DNA of 12,431 nucleotides from Scleromatobacter sp038208735 (lineage in GTDB: Bacteria; Pseudomonadota; Gammaproteobacteria; Burkholderiales; Burkholderiaceae_C), in NCBI GenBank assembly GCA_038208735.1, contig JBBQYL010000155.1, positions 1 through 12,431 on the forward strand. Reading direction: 5' to 3'. The notes beneath the pieces were generated by a model. That model was not told where the DNA came from. It saw nothing but the letters and a program-made list of their open reading frames with translations, and made no database searches. Below, piece after piece: positions 1 through 5,680 of the stretch (within the stretch, counting starts at the first letter, position 1; the number at the start of each line of letters is the position of its first letter). Position numbers and translations under genes: made by a program.

Positions 1-2
1 CC

Positions 3-278
3 ACGCTGGAAAAATGGTTGGCGACCGGTGAGTCGCGTGCCGTGGGCATCACGCACGCCGAGGGCCACGAGTCGGTGGGACACCATTCGGGCCGGCGCAT
101 CGTGGAACTGCTGCGCAAGGCCGAGGCCGATCTCGACGAGGCCGACATCGCGCACATGCGCAAGGTGGTGGGCTACGTCCATCGCCACCTGGCGCAGAAG
201 CCCGCCGGCGACGTGCGCAACACGCGTTGGCGCTGGTCGCTCATGAACTGGGGGCACGACCCGCTCGAGGGCACGTAG
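3..278 (+). CDS. DUF3140 family protein, 5'-truncated by window edge
   Basis: The reading frame is open from the first bases and ends at TAG 276-278, giving 91 visible residues. It begins TLEKWLATGESRAVG, so the true start lies upstream of the window. The TTG at 18 should not be taken as the start, because recognisable family sequence precedes it. Family hallmarks are visible: the ESVGHHSGRRIVELLRK segment, the HMRKVVGYVHRHLAQ helix, and the C-terminal W-R-W-S-L-M-N-W-G-H-D-P-L motif. DUF3140 proteins are small (about 100-115 residues), soluble, and have no established biochemical role. From memory, they often sit near DUF2945 genes; that neighbour would be upstream and cannot be seen. There is no signal peptide or membrane segment. 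A UUCG hairpin follows the stop by 11 bases. The family call is confident; the function is unknown. Confidence 0.85.
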   Translation, partial: TLEKWLATGESRAVGITHAEGHESVGHHSGRRIVELLRKAEADLDEADIAHMRKVVGYVHRHLAQKPAGDVRNTRWRWSLMNWGHDPLEGT

Positions 279-289
279 ACTGGTGCGGC

Positions 290-305
290 GGTGCCTTCGG
301 GCGCC
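290..305 (+). terminator. UUCG-capped hairpin after the DUF3140 gene
   Basis: GGTGCC-TTCG-GGCGCC forms a six-pair stem (one G-U wobble) closed by a C(UUCG)G tetraloop, an especially stable RNA loop. It starts 11 bases after the DUF3140 stop codon and lies before the VOC start. No T-run follows, so it is either a weak or Rho-assisted terminator or an RNA 3'-end stabiliser. Confidence 0.4.
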
Positions 306-365
306 ACGCGGAGCGGGCGCGATGCTTGCTGCCCCGTTGGAAACCCGCTCACCAGACGAGACGCC

Positions 366-773
366 ATGATCCCCGCCTTCGACCGCATCGACCACATCCA
401 CCTGTACGCCGCCAACCGCAACCAGGCGGAGCAGTGGTACGGCGACGTGATGGGCTTCACGCGCATGCCCGAGCTCGAGTTCTGGGCCGAGGGGGGGCCG
501 CTGACGCTCACCAATTCGTCGGGCACCGTGCACATCGCGCTGTTCGAGGCGGCGCCGCAGCCGTGCCGCAGCGTCATCGCGCTGTCGGTGGGCGCGCAGG
601 AGTTCGTGGACTGGCGCCAGCACCTGGTCGGCAAGCTCAAGCGGCCGGTGGAGCCCGAGGATCACCAGGTGGCGTGGTCGCTGTACTTCGCCGATCCGGA
701 CGGCAATCCGTGGGAGATCACCACGTACCAGCACGCGGTGGTCGCCACGCTGCTGAAGCCCGCCGGGATGTGA
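366..773 (+). CDS. VOC family protein (glyoxalase/bleomycin-resistance/extradiol dioxygenase fold)
   Basis: This is a 135-residue single-domain protein, the usual size for one vicinal-oxygen-chelate unit with two beta-alpha-beta-beta-beta modules. Module one opens with DHIHLYAANRNQAEQWYGDVMGF (residues 9-31); module two ends with the classic ADPDGNPWEITTY (109-121). Candidate metal ligands are H12, H56 (in VHIALFE), H100 and E117, matching the His/His/Glu pattern of metal-dependent members. Substrate cannot be predicted; glyoxalase, dioxygenase and resistance proteins share this fold. I chose ATG 366 because the fold begins four residues later. An in-frame upstream GTG at 291 would add 25 residues without family resemblance and would overlap the hairpin at 290-305. 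The ribosome site is weak. The protein is probably cytoplasmic and the gene monocistronic. Confidence 0.85.
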   Translation: MIPAFDRIDHIHLYAANRNQAEQWYGDVMGFTRMPELEFWAEGGPLTLTNSSGTVHIALFEAAPQPCRSVIALSVGAQEFVDWRQHLVGKLKRPVEPEDHQVAWSLYFADPDGNPWEITTYQHAVVATLLKPAGM

Positions 774-778
774 AACGG

Positions 779-795
779 GCGGGATCGCGTCCCGC
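779..795. terminator. Hairpin between convergent VOC and Ala-rich genes
   Basis: GCGGGA (779-784) and TCCCGC (790-795) form a perfect six-pair stem around a five-base loop. It lies in the 37-base gap between the VOC stop and the stop of the minus-strand gene at 811. A symmetric stem between two converging genes would suit a bidirectional terminator, but neither side has a T-run, so the call is tentative. Confidence 0.4.
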
Positions 796-810
796 GCTGG
801 CAGGTAGTGG

Positions 811-1293
811 CTAAAGCTTGTCGATGAGCGCGCCCGCCGCGTCGCAGGCCCGCGACACGGCCGCGAACGGCAGCTCGACGATGCCCTTGGCCACCTTGTT
901 GGCGGTGGACACCACGGTCTCCACGCCATCGACCACCGCGTGCGCGCCGCTCGAGATGGCGTCCTCGACGCCGTTCACCGCCGACGAGATGCCGTTCTTC
1001 AGCGCCTCGTAAACCGAGTCGTCGTGCGTGGCAACGGGCGTCGCGGTCGAGTCGGAGCTGGCAGGCGCGGTCGCGGCCGATGTCGATGTCGAGGTCGAGG
1101 CCGCGTGGCTGGCCGCGGCCATGGCGCTCAGCGCCTGCGGGCTCAGCGTCACCGTGGCGCTGGGCGCGGGCGGGCTCGCGGCAAGAGCGGCGGCGGGCGC
1201 CGGCGCAGCACTGGCGGGCGCGGCCGTCGTCTTCGCGGCGGACGCCGACGGCGGGGCCTGGGGCAGGTTGAGGGTGGGGGTGATCGTGGGCAT
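811..1293 (-). CDS. Hypothetical Ala/Pro/Ser-rich protein with C-terminal repeat segment
   Basis: I do not recognise a named family in this 160-residue protein. Residues 1-90 are low complexity (Ala, Pro, Ser, Thr) and probably disordered. They hold one ordered-looking island, TVTLSPQALSAM (47-58), which resembles the LSPQAL stretch common in Burkholderiales hypothetical proteins. Residues 92-160 look like amphipathic helix with a roughly 15-residue repeat: NGVEDAISSGAHAVV (107-121), DGVETVVSTANKVAK (122-136), then GIVELPFAAVSRACD (137-151), with a partial NGISSAV copy at 100-106. There is no convincing signal peptide or membrane span. ATG 1293 is preceded by AAAGGAT about six bases upstream, a good ribosome site, which supports real coding. 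Repeats of this type can bind membranes or form coils, but that is inference. The gene is divergent from the chemoreceptor gene and shares a 222-base upstream region with it. Confidence 0.7.
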   Translation of the reverse strand: MPTITPTLNLPQAPPSASAAKTTAAPASAAPAPAAALAASPPAPSATVTLSPQALSAMAAASHAASTSTSTSAATAPASSDSTATPVATHDDSVYEALKNGISSAVNGVEDAISSGAHAVVDGVETVVSTANKVAKGIVELPFAAVSRACDAAGALIDKL

Positions 1294-1410
1294 GGCAGAT
1301 CCTTTGGCGCAAGAACATCGCGCAGGGCGAGTCTAGAAGCGGGCGTGACATCCGAGCGGCCGGATCAGGGCGGTGATTCCGGCGCAATCCGGCGCGCACG
1401 TGACGGACCG

Positions 1411-1490
1411 TAAATAGGGCGCCTTGCCGCCGTTGTTGATCGCATGGAAGCTCCATGAAATCCCTAAGATCCCTCTCAATGAGCCGTTCG
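1411..1490 (+). promoter_or_regulatory. Candidate FliA (sigma-28) promoter elements upstream of the chemoreceptor gene
   Basis: Two TAAA/GCCG-like pairs lie in the divergent upstream region: TAAA 1411-1414 with GCCGTTGT 1429-1436, and TAAG 1465-1468 with GCCGTTCG 1483-1490. The flagellar sigma-28 consensus is TAAA-N15-GCCGATAA. Both candidates have a 14-base spacer and imperfect -10 halves, so each is only a partial match. Chemoreceptor genes are usual sigma-28 targets, which makes the placement plausible. The second would leave about 20 bases of leader, including the AGAAGGAA ribosome site. Confidence 0.3.
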
Positions 1491-1515
1491 TCAGGCCCAG
1501 AGAAGGAATTCAGGG

Positions 1516-3006
1516 ATGAATCAAGTCAATGTCGCGGCCGGTGCCTCCGTGCGCCGCCGCATCGCGCTGCTGGGCATGGCCTGCGTGGCGCTGGCGCTGT
1601 GCGCCGGCGTACGCCTGGTGCAGCTCGAAGGCTTCTCCGTCGTGGCCATCGTGTGCGGGGTGCTCGGGATGGTCGCCGCGGCGCTGAGCCTGTCGCTGCA
1701 CCGCTACCTGGCGCGCTCGCTGGAGCCGCTGCAGGCCAGCGTGCACGCGATGAAGTCGGGCGACCTGTCGCGTTCCATCGGCATGAAGACGGGCGGCGAG
1801 TTCGGCGCCATCGCGGCGTCGCTCGACGACATGAACGCCAACCTGTCGGCGCTGGTAGCCGACATCCGCAGCGAGGCGACCTTCGTCTCGCAGGCCAGCG
1901 AGTCGCTGGCCGCCGGCACCGGCGAGCTGGCGCAGCGCACCGAGCGCCAGGCCGCGAGCCTGGAGCAGACGTCGGCCAGCGTGCAGGATCTCAGCGGCTC
2001 GGTGAAGCAGAACGCGCTCGATGCCCGCGCCGTGGAGCAGCTGGCCAGCCGCGTGCACCAGATGGCCGAGTCGGGCGGCAGCCGCATGCGCGAGGCCGTC
2101 GAAAGCATGCATGCCATCCGCACCAGCTCGCAGCGCGTGCACGACATCATCGGCGTGATTGACGGCATCGCGTTCCAGACCAACATCCTCGCGCTCAACG
2201 CGGCGGTGGAGGCGGCGCGCGCCGGCGAGAACGGCCGCGGCTTCGCCGTGGTGGCCGCCGAGGTGCGCACGCTGGCGCTGCGCAGCAGCGGGGCGGCGCA
2301 GGAGATCAAGTCGCTCATCGCCACGTCCAGCCAGCAGGTGGCCTCGGGCGCCGCGCGCATCGACGAGGTGGGCGAGCTGCTGGCCAGCGTGGTGGCGGGC
2401 ATCGGCGAGGTGGCGGGCAACGTGCGCGCCATCACGTCGGCCGCCGAGATGCAGAGCAACCACCTCGGCCAGATGTCCGAGGCCATCCGTGGCCTGGACG
2501 ACATCACGCAGGAGAACGCGGCGATGGTGGAGCACACCTCGTCCGCATCCGCGGGCCTGGGCGAGCGCGCGCGCAGGCTGGCGCGCACCGTGAGCACGTT
2601 CCGCCTGCGCCAGGGCACCGCCGACGAGGCGCACGCGCTGGTCACGAAGGCCGTGGCATTGTGGAAGCGGCGCGGCGCCGTCTGCCTGCCCGAGCTCACC
2701 GACGCGGCCAACGGCTTCGCCGACCGCGACATGTACGTGTTCGCGTGGGATCGCTCGCTGGTCTACCACGCGTTCGCCGGCAAGCCGCACAACCTGCGCA
2801 AGACGGCCGCGCAGATCCTGGGCACCGACGTGTCGCAGCTGACGCACGACGTCTGGGCCGCGGCGGCCAACGGCGGCGGCTGGGTCGACTACGACTTCCT
2901 GAACCCGATCACGGGCCAGGTGGCGCCGAAGACCTCGTTCGTGGTGCCGGTGAGCAAGGACCTGGTGCTGGGCTGCGGCATCTACAAGACCGTGCAGCGC
3001 CACTGA
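1516..3006 (+). CDS. Methyl-accepting chemotaxis protein with C-terminal cache-like sensor domain
   Basis: This 496-residue chemoreceptor should bind CheW/CheA and control flagellar switching. Two membrane helices (about 16-35 and 40-61) are separated by only a few residues, so there is no periplasmic ligand domain. A HAMP-like region follows (about 62-113), then methylation helices (for example ASLEQTSASVQDLSGSVKQN near 147-166). The signalling hairpin tip is DGIAFQTNILALNAAVEAAR (216-235), running on to GRGFAVVAAEV (240-250). After the returning helix, a second domain spans about 368-492. It includes DMYVFAWDRSLVYHAFAGKP, GWVDYDFLNP and a closing LVLGCGIYKT, which resemble single-cache domains; on this topology it lies in the cytoplasm. 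No NWETF-type CheR/CheB tether is present. AGAAGGAA lies about nine bases before ATG 1516. No che or flagellar genes are adjacent, so it is an unlinked receptor. The receptor call is very sure; the ligand is unknown. Confidence 0.95.
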   Translation: MNQVNVAAGASVRRRIALLGMACVALALCAGVRLVQLEGFSVVAIVCGVLGMVAAALSLSLHRYLARSLEPLQASVHAMKSGDLSRSIGMKTGGEFGAIAASLDDMNANLSALVADIRSEATFVSQASESLAAGTGELAQRTERQAASLEQTSASVQDLSGSVKQNALDARAVEQLASRVHQMAESGGSRMREAVESMHAIRTSSQRVHDIIGVIDGIAFQTNILALNAAVEAARAGENGRGFAVVAAEVRTLALRSSGAAQEIKSLIATSSQQVASGAARIDEVGELLASVVAGIGEVAGNVRAITSAAEMQSNHLGQMSEAIRGLDDITQENAAMVEHTSSASAGLGERARRLARTVSTFRLRQGTADEAHALVTKAVALWKRRGAVCLPELTDAANGFADRDMYVFAWDRSLVYHAFAGKPHNLRKTAAQILGTDVSQLTHDVWAAAANGGGWVDYDFLNPITGQVAPKTSFVVPVSKDLVLGCGIYKTVQRH

Positions 3007-3011
3007 GGTCC

Positions 3012-3043
3012 AGGGGCCAGACCCCGTTCGGGGTCTGGTCCCT
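3012..3043. repeat. Near-perfect palindrome (GGGGTC-type REP-like element), possible terminator
   Basis: CCAGACCCC (3017-3025) and GGGGTCTGG (3030-3038) pair perfectly around a GTTC loop. Outward, one G-T wobble and then four more pairs extend the stem to 14 steps (3012-3043). The unit matches the dispersed palindrome GGGGTCAGACCCC-GTTC-GGGGTCTGACCCC that I recall from Burkholderiales and Xanthomonadales genomes. It begins five bases after the chemoreceptor stop, so it may end that transcript, although no T-run follows. Confidence 0.65.
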
Positions 3044-3068
3044 CCAGCCGAGGCCGGCGACTGCAAAC

Positions 3069-3081
3069 GGGGTCCGACCCC
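3069..3081. repeat. Second, half-size GGGGTC palindrome
   Basis: GGGGTC-C-GACCCC is a perfect 13-base palindrome preceded by CAAAC. It looks like one half of the element at 3012-3043, placed 25 bases further on. Together they suggest a degraded pair of a dispersed short repeat rather than coding sequence. Confidence 0.5.
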
Positions 3082-3099
3082 TTGCGCCGATCGCGGGGA

Positions 3100-3127
3100 T
3101 TGAACATCGGCGGGGCGCTGGTAGGCT
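3100..3127 (+). promoter_or_regulatory. Candidate sigma-70 promoter of the cysteine synthase gene
   Basis: TTGAAC (3100-3105) and TAGGCT (3122-3127) are spaced by 16 bases, with the -10 element 36 bases before the start codon. The -35 matches the consensus at four of six positions and the -10 at three of six. This is weak, but it is the best pair between the palindromes and the gene. Confidence 0.25.
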
Positions 3128-3163
3128 CGATGCCTTCACTTCGTCACCCGGCAGGAGCCTTCC

Positions 3164-4252
3164 ATGAATTCCCCCGCATCGCGCACCACCCAGGGCCGCG
3201 GCCGTCTCTACGACAGCATCATCGACACCGTCGGCGACACCCCCTGCATCCGGCTCAACCGGATCGCGCCCAAGCATGTGCGCGTGTACGTCAAGGCCGA
3301 GTTCTTCAATCCGGCGTCGTCGGTGAAGGATCGCCTGGCCACCAGCATCATCGAAGAGGCCGAGCGACGCGGCGACCTCAAGCCGGGGCAGACCGTGGTG
3401 GAGGCCACCAGCGGCAACACCGGCATCGGCCTGGCCATGGTGTGCGCCGCCAAGGGCTACCCGCTGGTGGTCACCATGGCCGACTCGTTCTCGGTGGAGC
3501 GCCGGCGCCTGATGCGCTTCCTGGGCGCCCGCGTGGTGCTCACGCCGCGCGCCGCCAAGGGCTTCGGCATGTACCAGAAGGCTCGTGAGCTGGCGCAGGC
3601 CAACGGCTGGTTCCTGGCCAGCCAGTTCGAGACCCCCGACAACGCGAAGATCCACGAGAACACCACCGGCCGCGAGTTGATGGCCGACTTCGCCGGCGAC
3701 CGCCTCGACTACTGGGTGAGCGGCTACGGCACCGGCGGCACCGTCACCGGCGTGGCACGGGTGCTGCGCAAGGAGCGGCCCGAGACGAAGATCATCCTCA
3801 GCGAGCCCGCGGCGGCCCAGCTGCTCGCCAGCGGGGTGCCGCAGGCGCGCGACGAAGCCGATCACTCGCCCACCGTCAGCCACTCCGCCTTCACGCCGCA
3901 CCCGATCCAGGGCTGGACGCCCGACTTCATCCCCTACGTGCTGCAGGAGGCCATCGACAAGCACTACTACGACGAGGTCATCCCCGTCGGCGGCCCCGAC
4001 GCCATCGCGTGGTCGCGGCGCCTGGCGGCCGAGGAGGGCATCTTCACGGGCATCTCCGGCGGCGCCTCGCTGGCCGTGGCCATCCAGGTGGCCGAGCGCG
4101 CGCCCGAGGGCTCGGTCATCTGCTGCATGCTGGCGGACACCGGCGAGCGCTACCTGTCGACGCCGCTGTTCGAAGGCGTGGAAACCGAGATGACGGCCGA
4201 CGAGATCGCGCTGTCGCAATCGACGCCGGGCTACCAGCTGCCGGCGGCCTGA
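3164..4252 (+). CDS. cysK: Cysteine synthase (O-acetylserine sulfhydrylase), PLP-dependent, long form
   Basis: This 362-residue fold-type II PLP enzyme is expected to make L-cysteine from O-acetylserine and sulfide in the cytoplasm. The N-terminal IIDTVGDTPCIRLNRI matches the family. K55 in SSVKDR is the Schiff-base lysine, TSGNTG (82-87) is the substrate loop, GTGGT (189-193) holds the PLP phosphate, and ADTGERYLST (324-333) supplies the residue contacting the pyridine nitrogen. CysK is usually about 310-325 residues. The extra length here is an N-terminal tail and a longer stretch after IILSEP (211-215), where about 30 residues precede HPIQGWTPDFIP (246-257), the counterpart of the usual KIQGIGPGFIP. 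CAGGAG lies seven bases before ATG 3164. No cysE, cysM or sulfate genes are adjacent. A related sulfhydrylase, or a cystathionine beta-synthase-like enzyme with another substrate, remains possible. Confidence 0.88.
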   Translation: MNSPASRTTQGRGRLYDSIIDTVGDTPCIRLNRIAPKHVRVYVKAEFFNPASSVKDRLATSIIEEAERRGDLKPGQTVVEATSGNTGIGLAMVCAAKGYPLVVTMADSFSVERRRLMRFLGARVVLTPRAAKGFGMYQKARELAQANGWFLASQFETPDNAKIHENTTGRELMADFAGDRLDYWVSGYGTGGTVTGVARVLRKERPETKIILSEPAAAQLLASGVPQARDEADHSPTVSHSAFTPHPIQGWTPDFIPYVLQEAIDKHYYDEVIPVGGPDAIAWSRRLAAEEGIFTGISGGASLAVAIQVAERAPEGSVICCMLADTGERYLSTPLFEGVETEMTADEIALSQSTPGYQLPAA

Positions 4253-4259
4253 GCCGGTG

Positions 4260-5624
4260 TCAGTCGGCCGGGCGCCGCCCCAGTAGCCCCTTGCGCACCA
4301 CCGCGATGTGGCCGCGCAGGTCGTACAGCAGGTCGCCGTAGGCCGGCGGCACCGCCAGCTTCATCACGGCCGTCTCCATGTGCGCCAGCCGGTGCAGCAG
4401 CGCGTCGAAGCCGGCCTGGTTCAGCGGGCCCTGGTGGCCGTCGCGGTCGATGTGCTGCAGCACCGCGTACCAGCGGTAGATGCGCGACTCGGTGCGCCAG
4501 CGAAACACCGCCGGCGCGATCTTGATGCCCGGCACCAGGATGATGGTCATCGGCACGACGATGGCCAGGATGCGCTCGATCAGTCTGGCGATCCAGAACG
4601 GGAACGTGCGGGAGAAGAAGCCGCGGCCCGAGGCGTAGTAGCGGGCTGCGTCGGCGCTGATGGCGAAGTCGTGCTCGATCGGCGCCGGAAACTCGCCGCT
4701 CTTCTTGTACAGGCCGGCGCGCCCGTGCACCTCGCGCGCTGCCTCCAGCAGCAGGTCGGACAGCGCCGGATGCAGGCTCTCGCGGGCGATGAGCTCCACC
4801 GTCGGCGCGATCAACGACACGTCCTGCGCGGGGATGTCCTCGCCGAAGTCGATGGCGCCGCGCGGCAGCACCAGGCGGTTCAGGAAGGTGATGCGGTGCG
4901 AGTAGCCCTCGGCCTGCACGAAGTCGAACAGGTGGATGTCGGGGTCGCGCAGCAGCTGGCGCATGGTGGCCGTGGGCGTGGAGTCGCTCATCGCGAACAG
5001 CGCGTCGATGTGGCCGTCCAGCAGCGCCTTCACCGACACCTCGGATGGCGCATGCCCGATCTGCGTTCCGTCGCCCGCCTTGATGCCGTTGGCCTCGAAC
5101 AGGCGTTGCGACAACGCCGCCGCGCCGCTGCCTTCCAGCCCCACGTCGAGGCGCCGGCCCTTGAAGTCCGACAGCAGGACCTTGGGCTTGCCGCGGTAGA
5201 AGATCATCAGCGGCTGGTAGGACACGCTGCCCAGCGACACCAGCCGCGGCGCGTCGGCGCCCAGGCTCTCGCCGCCCACCACGAACCCGACATCGGCCTT
5301 GCGCTCGGCGATCTGCGACAGGTTGTCGCGCGAGCCCTGAGACGCCGTGAGCTGGATGGTGACGCCCTCGCGCGCCAGGATCTTGCGGTATTGCTCGGCC
5401 ACCAGCCGGAACGCGCTGCCCGGCGGCCCGCTGGCCATCGTCAGCGTGGTGGGCGGCGCCGAGTTCAGGAACACGAACGCCAGCACGCCCGCCACGATGC
5501 TCACGGCCAGGATCAGGCCGATGCTGATCGGCAGGCCGTGGCCCACGTTGGTGGCCAGGCGCGCACGGGCGCGTTCCAGGCGCGTGCGCGGGACGTCGGA
5601 CAGGGGATCGTTTGGCAGGCTCAT
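4260..5624 (-). CDS. TAXI family solute-binding protein, membrane-anchored
   Basis: This 454-residue protein belongs to the TAXI group of TRAP-type extracytoplasmic solute receptors. A cytoplasmic-like N-terminus (1-30) precedes a membrane segment (about 31-54). The binding fold begins at TLTMASGPPGSAFRLVAEQYRK (60-81) and includes DNLSQIAERKADVGFV (100-115), GLEGSGAAALSQRL (162-175) and ALLDGHIDALFAMSD (200-214). A second hydrophobic segment (about 346-368, ERILAIVVPMTIILVPGIKI) is followed by a charged tail of about 85 residues. A standard TAXI receptor is about 320 residues with a cleaved signal peptide, so this one appears tethered at both ends of the domain. No TRAP permease gene (DctQ/DctM type) is nearby, so transport is unproven; a sensory or accessory role is possible. 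No clear ribosome site precedes ATG 5624, where a hairpin sits instead. The gene converges on the cysteine synthase gene with a 7-base gap. Confidence 0.85.
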   Translation of the reverse strand: MSLPNDPLSDVPRTRLERARARLATNVGHGLPISIGLILAVSIVAGVLAFVFLNSAPPTTLTMASGPPGSAFRLVAEQYRKILAREGVTIQLTASQGSRDNLSQIAERKADVGFVVGGESLGADAPRLVSLGSVSYQPLMIFYRGKPKVLLSDFKGRRLDVGLEGSGAAALSQRLFEANGIKAGDGTQIGHAPSEVSVKALLDGHIDALFAMSDSTPTATMRQLLRDPDIHLFDFVQAEGYSHRITFLNRLVLPRGAIDFGEDIPAQDVSLIAPTVELIARESLHPALSDLLLEAAREVHGRAGLYKKSGEFPAPIEHDFAISADAARYYASGRGFFSRTFPFWIARLIERILAIVVPMTIILVPGIKIAPAVFRWRTESRIYRWYAVLQHIDRDGHQGPLNQAGFDALLHRLAHMETAVMKLAVPPAYGDLLYDLRGHIAVVRKGLLGRRPAD

Positions 5625-5629
5625 GGCGT

Positions 5630-5645
5630 CGGCACGGAAGTGCCG
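5630..5645 (-). other. Hairpin immediately upstream of the TAXI start codon
   Basis: CGGCAC (5630-5635) and GTGCCG (5640-5645) pair perfectly around a four-base loop (TTCC on the transcribed minus-strand RNA). The stem ends five bases before ATG 5624, exactly where a Shine-Dalgarno site would be expected, and none is visible. It could modulate translation of the TAXI gene or act on readthrough from the peptidase gene. Confidence 0.3.
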
Positions 5646-5680
5646 GCCATCTTATGCCGCGCCGCCGTCCGCCGGCCCGC

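Noticed and set aside
1455..2162. 235-residue plus-strand frame overlapping the start of the chemoreceptor gene
   Set aside because: Out of frame with the chemoreceptor; Arg/Ala-rich with no domain.
1510..3066. 518-residue open frame on the minus strand opposite the chemoreceptor gene
   Set aside because: It mirrors the codon pattern of the chemoreceptor gene and is dominated by Arg, His and Ala with no recognisable motif.
2909..4219. 436-residue open frame on the minus strand across the cysteine synthase gene
   Set aside because: It runs through the palindromic repeat region and is antisense to a clear PLP enzyme.
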